From Peribolospora baueri (taxonomy: Eukaryota > Basidiomycota > Peribolosporomycetes > Peribolosporales > Peribolosporaceae): a DNA stretch of 64,000 bases. The stretch is from contig JAMDHS010000035.1 in assembly GCA_029717555.1 (NCBI GenBank), positions 1-64,000 of the forward strand, read 5' to 3'. The notes beneath the pieces are model-generated. The model worked only from the letters and a program-made list of their open reading frames with translations. It was not told the DNA's origin and did not search any database. This document shows, one piece after another, positions 10,885 to 21,965 of this stretch (position 1 is the stretch's first letter; the number at the start of each line of letters is the position of its first letter). Position numbers and translations under genes: made by a program.

Positions 10885-12943
10885 GATCCAGAGGACTCAT
10901 AGGGCCCTCACAGTGATCCGAGCTCTGTCGCGGGCAAAGACGCGTGCTCTACCGTCGCTCCCACATCGTATTCGCAAAGTGACTTGGGCAGCGTGGAATC
11001 AACACCAAGGCTTAGCACAAGCCTCGACCAGTCTCCGAAGAGGGCATGGCTCGATCCGGAAGCGACTACAATATCACAAAGCCCAGGCGGTTTTGCTCGG
11101 CGTCCCTCTCTGCCCTCGCTTCGCTCTGGCCAGCTGGCCCCATCGCAACCGATGGGCCGAGCAACACCTCTCCAATTCGGGATCCAGATCCGCCTCCCAT
11201 TGCGGACCTGCCTTCCTCTCCCATCGTCCCGTTACCACTCAGAACTTTCGGCCTTGTTGACGAGGTTGGAAGTCCGCTCGAGTGGCCGACAGCGCGAGCA
11301 GGAGAAGGAAGTACCACGCTCCTTAAAGTGCTCAACCCGGACCCACTCACGCCCATTAATTCAGAACCGCTCGATTTGTCGTCCTGCAACAACAGGGATG
11401 GACAAAGAAGCCCCAGTGCGTCGGGGTACTTCGCCTTGCCCGATGTGATGCCGGCGTCGAAGGGGGAAGGGGACGAGGAGATCGAAAGATACGTTGATCG
11501 GGAGGATCAACGACACAGCTATCGGGCAAGAGATGGTCATCAGGCAGGGGTCGACGCCGGGAACACCTCAATTAGAATCCTGGAGGGACACCCAAATGTC
11601 CGTCACCGGCACTGTGGCTCTCGTCCGGGCTCCCGTCAGCAACGTTAAGCGAGAGTGGACGTAGTTCCGAAAAGTCCACCCCCGCTAGATGTCCGCCATG
11701 GCTGCAACGCACCAAGTCGCTATCAGCGCCATCAGGCCGTCTTTTCCGACTCTCAAACAAGCACGAAATGGATACCGAACGGCTCGCTTCACCGACACCG
11801 CTGGAGAGCACGTCCGAAAGGATAAAGAATGGGCCGGGATCATCTTAGCGACTCGGAGCAGGGCAGATTTTCCTGCCGAGTTGGGCGGTCGACGAGGCGC
11901 CATGGTTGAGCTCGAGGTCTCTCCGGTATCCAGGGTCGAAGCTTGCATTTCTGAAAAGGTCTTTTGTCGTTACCGCACCAAGTTCGCAAGTCGAGGCCAG
12001 ATGGGCTCACCTCCAGGAGGAGTGCAGGCGAGTCCAGCTAGTCAAGCCCAGGAGGTTAAAGCTGTACCCTTCTTCTCGCTCAGCACTCGACCTGGCGTCC
12101 TCAAGGTGGTGCCTAGAGTGGGCATCCTCGGGAAACTCTTAGGCGGGGTCATGATCATTGACGAGGTGGATGGGACAGACTCGCCTCAGCATGCAAACCC
12201 ATCCTCGCCTTGGCACTCCTCCGAAAGACAGTGGATAGAGGGCAAAGGCGACATCACGAACTACGGGGGAGGACACAGGAACGCGCCAGGACGCCTTCGT
12301 TCATTAGCTCGCTGCGCGACTTCGAAGTGCTCAGGATGGTAGTGTCGCTCGAGATGGAGAGAGAGCATAGAGAGTTGATGGAAGCAGCCGTCGTGCCGGC
12401 TAGAGGCGCGACCAGACGATGGAAGCCCTCTCCGAAACCCTCTCGGAAATGAGCCATAAGCCGTTGGCCATCCGGCAAGGTGCCCTTTCCTTCAACACAC
12501 CCAGGCGCAAGCCAACACCATCACTACCGCTTCCTCCTTCTGATCCCCTAGCTGGTTGCCCGCCCCCACCGCACCTCGCGTCTGTTTCTTAATCACCTCC
12601 ATTGGCAAGCCCCGAACCACTACCCCTCCCTCGCCCTTCCACTGCACACTCCGAAATTGCCCCGCGGCCGCCTCCTCCGCTCCCTTCTCGTACTCCTCCT
12701 TCTCCAACTCTACCCCGCACACTACTAGGTGGATTCTCATCCTCCGACGTTACAGACACGTTCTTTCATGGAGCCGCGGACGAACCGTTTCTGAGAAGGC
12801 TCATAGAGGTCAGTCGAGCGAAGGCGATAGAGATCTGTGCCGTTGTTTGCGTGCATACGATGCCCGAGGAGGACTATGATTGGTACTGGGATCGTATCGT
12901 CCAAACATATCGACCCAACGCGCGGTCAGGACGTTATGGTTAA
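10885..12943 (+). pseudogene. Interrupted 3' continuation of the 8627 gene
   Basis: Protein-like sequence continues downstream with the same Ser/Pro-rich, charged composition, but only by changing frame. It reads through TGA 10882 and TAG 10900 in the original frame. Frame changes then fall near 11110-11180, 11450-11520, 11645, 11850-11900, 12270-12300 and 12400-12420, and there is a TAA at 12590. The last block (about 12720-12943) is the best conserved-looking, with FFHGAADEPFLRRLIEVSRA and MPEEDYDWYWDRIVQTYR before a stop. None of the switches has a canonical GT-AG intron of normal size. I read this as a host gene whose 3' half is decaying; many sequence errors or unusual introns are alternatives. 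Confidence 0.5.
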
Positions 12944-13105
12944 AGGAACATGAAATCGGTTCACTGTGTCCCATTTCGAAGCCAGAGAAGGCCGACGAGG
13001 CCAACAAAGACGTTGACGGAAGAGGCAGTAGACCATCTGATAGACTATTCGCCTGCTCTGGAGTCGCACTCGACAGAGGGGCCTGCTATATGTCCCATTG
13101 CATTT

Positions 13106-15986
13106 TTACGCCTCCCCCTCCCCTTTTTCCTTCTCCTCCTCCTCCTCGCCACCGTCCAGTCCAGCGCCGCCGTGGATCCTCGCGCCGCGCGCAAAATCAG
13201 CCAAGCTCCGAACATAAGCCTCGGCCAGCTCATCGCCTTGAGCGAGCTCCATCAGTTCCTTCGACCCTTGGACGCCCTGGGTTCTTCGAAGGACGGCTTG
13301 GGGAGGCGCGTGAGCGAGGAGGGATGAGAGCGTTTCGGGATCTGTCTTTGAGGTTGCCGACGTTGTGGATGTCGCTGGAGGCGACGACGAAAACGCTTCC
13401 GGAGAAGCGAGGTACGCTCGAGAGGAGAGGTCACGCAGCTCGCTCTTCAAAAGGTCCTGAAAAAGCTCCGGCTCCTCATAAGCTCGTGCGACGCCTTGCT
13501 CCTCCGTCATCGCGACGCCTCCGGATCCCGCTCCCGCCCAGGCTCCGTTCCCCGTACCTCGAAGACGGGAACGTAATTGCGCGGCATGGGCGATGCCCGT
13601 CCAAGCGGGTAGGGAGGGGTACAACCCGTAATCGAGATGGCTTGCGAGGCGATCAGAGTAAACGACCTCGTCCGCGCCTGCAGCTCCTGGAGGTGGCGCC
13701 TTGCTTTTGGACTTGGACGTGAGGCGCTGTGTGGCCGCAAGTTGAGTAGCAGCCGCGCTGTAGGGGAAAGAGAAAAATGATTTCGACGGTGGCGGTGTGG
13801 AATGGCGCCAGGCTGGTAGAGAGGTGGGATGATAGCTCAAACTCGTCATCTCGACCGGCTCGCTGGCAGTAGCGAATGCCGCGGCAGAAAGCGTTGGCGG
13901 TATGGAGGACGATGGAACACGCAGGAGAGAAGTAAGCTGTGGGACGACCGGTGGGGGCGACGAAGGCACGAGTGTGCGAGGGTCTTGATCCGCTGTGGCA
14001 TTTAACAGATCACATGTTCGAGTGAGCCAACAACGGGGGATAACTTGAGGGATGACTGGACTATTGTAACAGGCAGAATTAAGGACTAACGCTCATCGGG
14101 GTCGATCGATCCGTCCGGCAGCGTTGCCAGCTCGTCCCTTTTCCTCTTTGGCTTGGGCTTCGACGCGGCTGAACATGGAGAGGGGAAGAGTGAAGGGTTG
14201 TCGTGGCATCAAAGTTAAGTCGCTAGAGCTTGGAAGGCGGTGAACATTGCCTACAATACCTTTTAAACCCGTATCCTTGATCACAGCCGGACTCCTTTCT
14301 TTTATCGGTGGCCTGGCGGAGCTCCCACTTCGCGCCCGGGCAGGAGCAGGGCTCCCCCTGCTACTGCCAGCCGGTTCGGTCGTCTCGCTCTTGACTTCGG
14401 GCTCGTCGTCATCGCCATCTTCCTCATTCCCCTCGTCGTCGCCACTCTCATACTCATCCTCGTCCGCCTCCTCCTCCTCACTCTCCTCGTCCTCGTCCTC
14501 TTGCTCCTCATCAGATCGAGGTTCCGACTTTACGCGCACCTCCTCGCTGACGCCCCTACTGACGACTCGACTAATCGAAGGTGACTGGCCTGAGGGAAGG
14601 TTCGTCGCTGTAGACGTCGGGGCTGGCAGCTTGACCCTGAGACGGATAGGGCCGATCTTGGGCGTTTGGCTCTTTACGGAGCCCGGAGCGCTGCTCTGGG
14701 GCGTGCTCGCGCCGCTGTCCTTCGCCTTCACCTTCCCCTTATCCACCTGGGTGTCCTTCCCCTTCCTCTTCTTTCCCTTTCCCTTCGCTTTCACGCCCTC
14801 CTGTTTGCTCGCCTCTTCCTGCAACGCCCTCTCCCTCTCCGAGCCGGGCTCAATGGCGGACGGTCCTTCGCGATCGATCGCTCGAAGACCCCAAGACTGG
14901 AGCTTCTTTGCCTCCGCGTGATAGATCGACGAAGGTGGGTTGAATGTTTGCGCATTGTTGACCACTAGGAGGAAATCAGCCTGCAGCGAGCGGCCATGGG
15001 GAGGACAAGGCGCGACAGCGATAGCAGCGGAACTCAAATGAACATAATTCTGGCCCCATCAATCCTCCCACGCCTCCTCTACCTTTTCCCCGCCCACTAA
15101 CGCTTTCAAGAAGCTCACCTTGAACTGAGCAACGGTCTGGTAGGCGCCCTCCTGGATCTTCTTCTCCATCGTCCCCAAATCCATAGGTTGTTTGATGACG
15201 TCTGCGTAACCCGGGACCTGAGAGGCATCTACGGGAACCAAGAAGAAGCCGTATGGATCTCTCCTGCAAGACGAGGCGTACATGTACAAAGCGGCATGGA
15301 AAGAAGAGGTCGAGCAGGATATCAGCAGAAGCTTTCGGGGAGACCGCATGATCGAGCGGCAAAGGAAGGAAGAAGTGCGCATACAGTCTAGCTGACTCCA
15401 CACGCACTCACCTCTTCATGCCGTCAATCATTCTCGTCAGCACCTCGCCCAACGGCTTCGGTCGTAGTCGCTTCGGACCTTTTAACCTCCCAGCCGGCGT
15501 ACGCGGCTCCTCGTGCGCTGAGGACGAGGCGTTCTTCCGCGATGCGGACGGCCCCGATAAAGCAGAAGCGCCAGAGCCCGTGCCTCTTTTTCCACTCTCG
15601 GCCTCCTCCTCTACCTCCTCCTGAAGCGCTGGGGGCCAGGACGAGCGTCCAGCCAAAGGTTGTGAGCGAAACGCCTCTGGAGAGACGGACATGGAAGCGG
15701 AGGACGAAGCCTGGCCGCTCGGGTCGGAGACCGATGCGCGCGCAGAGTCGGAGAGGTGCAAGGACTGTTGCCTCTGAGAGGAGGAGACGCTCGCGCGCCG
15801 TTGTCTCGCCCAGCTGGCGTGGAGGTCGTGAAGGGGCGTGCTGGAGGTATTAGGGTGAGAGGAGTAGTGGTATTTGGACTCATCGTCCGAGTTGGAGTCC
15901 GAGTCGGACGACGGCGAGGAGGGGATGCTGCCGATGCCTGCACCGACGCCCCCCCAATCGGGGCGCCCAAAGAGCGACGGGTTCAT
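13106..15986 (-). CDS. Bromodomain protein (BRD7/BRD9-like)
   Basis: Exons in order: 15986-15412, 15263-15119, 14980-14260, 14168-14091, 13992-13106; phases agree, 801 residues. The bromodomain spans about residues 170-270. It includes RRDPYGFFLVPVDASQVPGY, the YADVIKQPMDLGTMEKKI helix region and LLVVNNAQTFN, whose final Asn (about 254) is the expected acetyl-lysine contact. So it should bind acetylated histones or other nuclear proteins. After it come a Lys-rich segment and a long Glu/Asp tract. The small fourth exon supplies a basic nuclear-localisation-like run (SKPKPKRKRDE) followed by LPDGSIDPDE. Skipping the intron at 14169-14259 would end the protein early at 14093. Similarity to chromatin-remodeller subunits is inferred from layout, not proven. 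Confidence 0.8.
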
Positions 15987-16380
15987 GGCTGACGCTGCGA
16001 CGAGGAGCGGCCGAGCAGGTCGGATGATGGTGTGTGATGGAGCACGGCCGGCGCTCGATGATGGCCAACACCGGCGATCTAATAGGGTGAGTTGATCGTC
16101 GTGACGGCTGCGGCTGCGGAAATGAATTCTTCTACGTGACTCACGTGCCGATCGAACGACGAACCGCGGGGGGACTGACCGCAGCCGCAGGGGTTAGGGT
16201 TACGCATCTTCCCACGCACGCACGCAGCACGCGTAAGCCTCGATCAGTGCGTGGTGGATGTGGACGGAGGGATGTGGTCGAGGACGGGCGACCATCGTCA
16301 GTGCTCGCCATCATCTTCTCTACCACCTCGCCTTTTTTCCTCCTCCCTACTCGCTCACACGCTTCCAGACAGGAGCACCA
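15987..16380. promoter_or_regulatory. Divergent promoter of bromodomain gene and PRE4
   Basis: 394 bases between two divergent starts. Holds a CACGTG palindrome (16142-16147) and a TTAGGGTTAC element (16194-16203) that recurs upstream of Mago. The + strand is pyrimidine-rich just before PRE4. Confidence 0.5.
16194..16203 (+). promoter_or_regulatory. TTAGGGTTAC promoter element (telobox-like)
   Basis: Ten bases matching one and a half telomere-type TTAGGG units, 178 bases before the PRE4 ATG. The identical 10-mer lies at 52829-52838 upstream of Mago. In other fungi and plants such interstitial units bind Myb/TRF-type factors; that role here is inference. Confidence 0.4.
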
Positions 16381-17877
16381 ATGGATCACTTCCCCGGTTC
16401 CTCGTGGGGTCGTCCGCGGGACGACCGCCTCGACATGTTCTCCACCTTTCCTCTCTCCGGCGACCGCAACCCGGTACCCGCGGGCAGAGATACGTTCGCC
16501 GATGGCGTGCAGAGGACGCAGTGAGTCTGTCTGTCTCATAGGAGACGTGTTTGGCATCTGTGGGGTTGTAAGAGCAGCTGTAGCTGAGCGGGCGGAAATA
16601 GCCTTATACGCACCGTGGGGCCGGATCAAGTCAACTGACTCGTTTCGACTCTCGACTCATGACGCTCTACCAGGCAGCCGATCATAACCGGATCGTCAGT
16701 TCTGGGCGTCAAGTACAAGGACGGCGTCATGCTCGCCGCCGACACTCTCGGTGAGGGGCAGCCTTCTTCTCCCTTTCGCGTCTCTGCATGCTCAGTCGGG
16801 CAGGAGAATTAACACATGTCGACGCTGCCACCTCGTCTGCTTGGCTCTTCCAACACCTCTGCTACCACCAGCCTCTTACGGCTCCCTGGCCCGATTCAAA
16901 GACATCCGCCGCCTGTTTCCCGTGGGAGAGCACACAGTGCTTGGCGCTTCGGGGGACATGTCGGATTTCCAGTACATGCAGCATCAGTTGACACAATTGA
17001 TGTGAGTTTCCGGCGGACGACTGTTTGGGCGGTTGTGATTGAGTGCTAGCGGCGCTCACCCCCGGTGATGATCGTTCTTTGCTTCGCCGCAGGATCTCGG
17101 AATTTGACGCCGACGACGGACACGTGCTGACCCCCACACAGATCTACGAGTACATTGCTCGAGTGATGTACGCTCGACGGTCTAAGATCGACCCTCTCTG
17201 GAACGCCTACGTCCTGGGCGGCGTCGAGAAGGGAGGACGCAAGTTCCTGGGATACGTCGACCTCCTGGGAACGACTTACTCCAGTCCTACGATCGCCACG
17301 GGCTTTGGGGCTTATTTGGCGCAGCCGTTGCTGAGGAAGGCGGTGGAAGGAAGGGAGGACGTGATCGAGGAGGAGGAGGCGAAGGATATCATCGAGAACG
17401 CCTTGAGGGTGCTGTGTGAGTGGCGATAATTGTCGGTCACATTCGACTTGTCGACTTATCACTTTTCGCTCTCGTTGGACCAGTCTACCGCGACGCAAGA
17501 AGCTTGAACAGGGTGAGTTGGCCTGACCGCCTCCGTCGGGCGTGTCGCTTTGCCGAGCGTCCACGAGAGCGGAGCGACAGACATTTTCGGGGTTCGTCCA
17601 TTTCTGCTCACCACCTTGGCTTGGTCCCACTCGTGCTCTCCTCCCGTGACGCTGTCGTCCTTCAGTTCCAAATCGCCACCGTCACCGAGGCAGGCCTCAC
17701 GATCTCCGAGCCCAGATCGGTGTCGAGCAGCTGGAAGTTTGCCGAGGGGATTCGGGGGTGAGTCGGCCGTCCCGTTTTCGCGCTTCGTTGCGGGCGGGTA
17801 TCGTGTTGCTGACTTGTTGATCTTCCAACGTCCGTTCCGTTCCGTCGCCCGCAGGTACGGTGCGCAGACGCAGTAGA
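16381..17877 (+). CDS. PRE4: 20S proteasome subunit beta7 (PSMB4/Pre4)
   Basis: Seven exons: 16381-16520, 16674-16750, 16872-17001, 17093-17415, 17484-17512, 17666-17757, 17856-17877; 270 residues, phases consistent. Family marks are QPIITGSSVLGVKYKDGVML, then AADTLASYGSLARFKDIRR, GASGDMSDFQYMQ, VLGGVEKGGRKFLGYVDL and KFAEGIRGYG at the end. Beta7 is a non-catalytic subunit of the 20S core, fitting the TG(T/S)SVLG context in place of an active N-terminal Thr. The first 45 residues form the propeptide. Exons 5 (29 bases) and 7 (22 bases) are very small. A divergent promoter is shared with the bromodomain gene. Confidence 0.92.
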
Positions 17878-18254
17878 ACGTCCCTCCCTCCGTCCGTCCT
17901 GCCATCCCTCCTCTTCGTGCTGTGAATATAACATATAACCCTTGAGGTCGTTTTGCGATTCATGCGCGATGCGATGCGATGCGATACGGTTTGACAGGGG
18001 CTCGCATGCCTACGAACGGAGTCGGACCGAATCGAGTCGAACGGTGGAAGGGAAAGAAAAGAAAATTTCTTCTCGATAGATCGGACGTCCTTGTCTACTC
18101 ACTCACCCGCGCGAGCCAATGATGATGATCGGGGGAACCGAAACGAACGAACCGAGTTATGGTCTACGATCTTCATTATGCGTACAAATACATGAGTGAT
18201 CGAGCTTCGTTCCTTCGTTCCTTCGTCGGCAGGTGAGGCCCAGGTCGCCGCGGG
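17878..18254. repeat. Convergent intergenic region with GCGAT repeat
   Basis: Between PRE4 and the Mct1-like gene. Contains short tandem GCGAT units at about 17966-17988 and CGTTCCTT units near 18208-18226. No gene. Confidence 0.6.
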
Positions 18255-20592
18255 TCAGGTCGCGGCGGCAGCGACAGTCATGCCCTCCGCCTCCGCTGTC
18301 CGACGATCAGAAGCCAAGGGGCGAAGCTCGTGACGAATCGTGTCAGCGAGCGTCTCGACGTCGGCCACCTCTGCAACGCTCCACACCTCCACCTCTTCCT
18401 CTTCTTCTTCCTCTTCCCCTTCCATCCTTCCCCCAACCCCAGGCCCTCCTCCTCTTCTCTCCGCCGCAGCCCTCCGCTCAGCCTGCCAGAAAGAAATCTC
18501 TTTCCTCAGAAGATGAGCGCACGCTTTGCCAGGGCCGAGACATATGAACCTCCTCACGCCCCTCGCGTCCGCCTCCTCCTCCTCCCCGCCCACCAAGTCC
18601 GTCGGCGCTTGCGGGAGGGGTTCGAAGCCAAAGTTGGTCGTGTGCGGCGACGACCGTCCGTCGTCGAGGAGAGCGCGGATGGTGCGGCGCCATTGGACGG
18701 GGGAGGTGACGCCACGGAGGAGGTCTGTGCGTATCGTGGAGGGACGGGCGAGGGGAGAGGCGTTGTAGGACGACATGACGTGTCGGGCCGGTGCGCCGGC
18801 GGGGTGCGCAGAAGGGCGGGGAGAGAGGAGAGGGAGGGCGTCGACGGCCGGTCGAAGGGCGTGGACGACGGGGTGCATGAGCCTCGTCCCGAACGGCGCC
18901 ATCACGTGCGGCAGGTTGGCCGCCCGAGCGCCGAGGGAGAGCGCGCGTAGACGGGCGCAGGCGTAGTCCACGGCTGGGGAGGTGCCACTGAGAATGATCT
19001 GGGTGGACTGGCGGCAGGAGGGATGGGAGGAAGGAGGGTGTGAGCGTCATGCAGCATGGTTGAAGTGGGCTCGAAGGGAAGGGAAGCTCACGCTGTTGAT
19101 CTCGCCGATGCCGACCCAGTCCCCCTCCTCCAAGCCCATCTTCTTCAGCTTGGTCTTGTCCCCTTCCACAATCTCCTTGCCCACCTTCCTCACCTCGGCC
19201 AAAAGCTGGTGGAGCTTGCCGGGACGACAGACGACGGCGGAGAGCTGGTAAGGCGGTTCTGGCAGAGTCGAATTGGCGGTGGGAGAGGGGGAGGGGTTGC
19301 CTTGGAGGGGAAGGTGGGAAGAGACGAGGAGGCCGCGATGTCGGGAGAACTGGACGGCATGGCGGAGGGAGAGGAAGCCCTACGAGTACGAGAGCCAAGG
19401 ACCACGAGGAGAAGAGAAAGAAAAGAAGATGCGAGTCAGCTCTCTCCCTCCTTTTACACGCACCGACGCATTGGGCCCGTCGAACACTCACCCCAGCGGC
19501 TAGAGCGCCGACGGTACCGGCGCCATGCCCCGCCGTCCAAGCGCCTCGCTCGCCTTGGGCAAAGGTGATCCCAAAGTGCTCTTCGAGGACGGTCAAAAAG
19601 CTCGATCCGGTGGCGAGCATGGCCGGACCGGCGTTGTAAGGGGCCATGAGGGTGGCCTGGTCGCCGGCATGAGCTAGCTCGCGAAGGGAGAAGGAGGCGG
19701 CGCGTCTGTCTAGCAGGGCGTCCTCGAGACGAGCGGTGTGGCGGAGGATGTCTGCCCACTGGTCCGAAACGGAGCCGTCGGCGGCAGGAGATGATGATGA
19801 AGAAGAAGAAGACGAAAATAGGGCGTCGTCGACGTCGTCCCAGACCCTCCTCGCCTCGCCAAACGAGTCGTAGAGGTCCTTGGCCATGCCGGCGTAGGAA
19901 TGGGCCTGTGAGGGGAAGATGAGGGCGGTGCGTTTCGGTTTCCGACTAGGCCGAGCGGAGGAAGAGGAGGAGTTGAAGAAGGCGAGGGAGGAGCGAGTTC
20001 GGGCGGAGGTGGACGTGGCGGAAGGAGACCGGTCGGGGGAGGCTGCTGCGGCGGAGAGAGGGGTAGGAGGGGCACCGCGCGGGGACAAGGTGGACGAAGG
20101 TCTTGATCGTGGCCGGCGGTCTGAGGAAGAGGAGGAAGGGGTAAGGCGAAGGGGGGACGGGGATGACGACGGTCGTCGACTCTTGGGCGTCGGTGGAGTG
20201 GGGAACGCCGTGAGAGAAGGGGCCATGGGGTGGCCGTGCAAGAAGGTGTTGGGATCCCTGTACGCCCTCTGATAGCTCGATCCGGAAGCGAGAGCAAGGG
20301 CGTCGACGTCGCGGCGGGTGGAGGTGGAGAGGAGGCCGTGAGCGACGGTGGGATTTGCGTGGGTGGGAGAAGGAGGGAGGTGGAGGACGGGGAAAGAGGA
20401 GGTGGAGGGGAGACAGGGCGAGGCGGCGGCGGCAGGCAGAGCTGCGCTGGGATGAGCGCGAGGCGCCGACGTGGACCCCTGTCGGCGCGCTCCCAAGGAC
20501 GATAAGGACGATGGCGATGGGCACACCGATGGCGGACGCACGCACGAGCATGACGACCGGGCCGCGGGGGTGAGTGCGGAGGGTGGGGGCAT
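18255..20592 (-). CDS. MCT1: Mct1-like malonyl-CoA:ACP transacylase, active-site residues lost
   Basis: Exons 20592-19492, 19379-19092, 19007-18255, all phase 0, 713 residues. The first about 235 residues are Arg/Ser/Ala/Pro-rich and may include a mitochondrial presequence. The FabD/Mct1 fold follows: RTALIFPSQAHSYAGMAKDL, APYNAGPAMLATGSSFL, AGHGAGTVGALAAG, AVQFSRHRGLL, then HVMAPFGTRLMHPV and FICLGPGK near the end. Active members have GHSxG with a catalytic Ser and a His in a PFH-type motif. Here these positions are Gly357 (GHGAG) and Gly503 (APFGT), and the GQGSQ loop reads SQAHS. The Arg of the RG motif is kept. The family loads malonyl groups onto mitochondrial ACP; this copy is probably a pseudoenzyme. 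The frame is intact with clean splice sites. ATG 20592 is the first in frame. Confidence 0.78.
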
Positions 20593-21965
20593 GGCGGAGG
20601 GCGGTCGTTGGAGGTGCGGAGTGTGACTGCGAGTGGAGCAGGCGCAAGAGGACGACGACGACGACAACAACAACGACGACGACGAGAGCGGTGAGAGGGG
20701 CAGAGACGAGGAGACGAAAGAGAGAGGCGGCGGTGGTGGAGGAGGTGAACGGGTTATAAGAGGTCGAGTGCGCTGCGGCGGCGACCAAGGACAAGGACGC
20801 CGATCGACCGAGTCGTATGAACCGGACGATGACGCTCACGCGCGCGCTCGGCGACGACGGCGACGACGGCGACTATCGCGGGCGTGGAAAGAAATAAGGT
20901 AAAGGACATCCTCCTTCGCCGTCCGCATTCCGCATTCCATACTCCTCCCTCCCACTCCTCCCTTCTTTCCGCCCCTCCAAACCCCGGCCCATACTCGAGT
21001 CATCAAAGCCCGAACCGGGCGGGCGAGCGGGCGAGCGGGTGTGCGGAGTCCCCGCGCGGCGTTTCGACGGGCCCTCGCCCGGCTCACCGGCGGAAATTCT
21101 CGCCGGTGCTCGGAACTGGGGCCGGAACCAGAACTGGAACCGTAATAACGGCCGCCCCCGTGTTCCCCCGACGCGTTGCCTGTCGCCGCGGCATGCCCAA
21201 TCGAGGGGCCCCCCTCTTCGTTCCGGTCATGCCCAGCAACGGCAAAGCAAACAAAGCGATAAAAGCAAAGCATAGCATAGCAAACCAATCCAGTCCGAAC
21301 CAATCCAATCCAGTCCAATCCAAAGCAAAGATAGCGAGATAGATAGCTCACACGCTCCCGTACTCGTAGTCGATGCCACGTAATAATAACGCTAGTAGTT
21401 TATTTCTTTCCAGCGTCCCTCGGCAAGGACGAGGACGAGGATGTACCTAGGATACCTGTGACATGAGCAACAGGAGGCATGGATGGGTGGATGGACCGAA
21501 CGAGGAGATGGACGGAGTGGTGGTTTCGCTAGATCATCTTTTCGAGACGAGACAAGGGCGACGCGACGCGATCCGACCGACGGTCGGCGGTGCGGTGCGA
21601 AGCGCAGGGATGCATATGCGATGGCTGGCGGGTGGGTGGGTGGATGGGAGAATGGGAGGATGACGTCGGACGACGACGACGGCGGCGAAGGGCGACAGAG
21701 GAGGCGAGACGCGACGAAGGGAGAGCATAGGGAAAGACGGAGAGGCGAGGGAGGAAGGAAGGAAACGGACGAGTTGCAGTCTTCTTCTAGCGAAGCCTAG
21801 TCGACGAAGACGTCTTCGAACGACGCCGAACCGAACGAGACGAGACGACGACAGACGACAGACGAGACGAGAAAGAAAGAAAAAGCCAATGGCCTCGTTC
21901 GACCGCTCGCCGCGTCAACCTATCTACCGCCCTTCACTGCGTCCGTCAGCCTTCGCTCGTGGCGC
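20593..21965. other. Intergenic region between MCT1-like and HSP60
   Basis: Promoter side of the Mct1-like gene and 3' side of HSP60. Near the former is a GAC/CAA triplet run (20651-20692). Around 21268-21330 is a loose repeat of CCAATCCA/AGCAAAGC units, and at 21818-21885 an AGACGACGAC-rich purine tract. No coding region with family signal was found on either strand. Confidence 0.5.
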
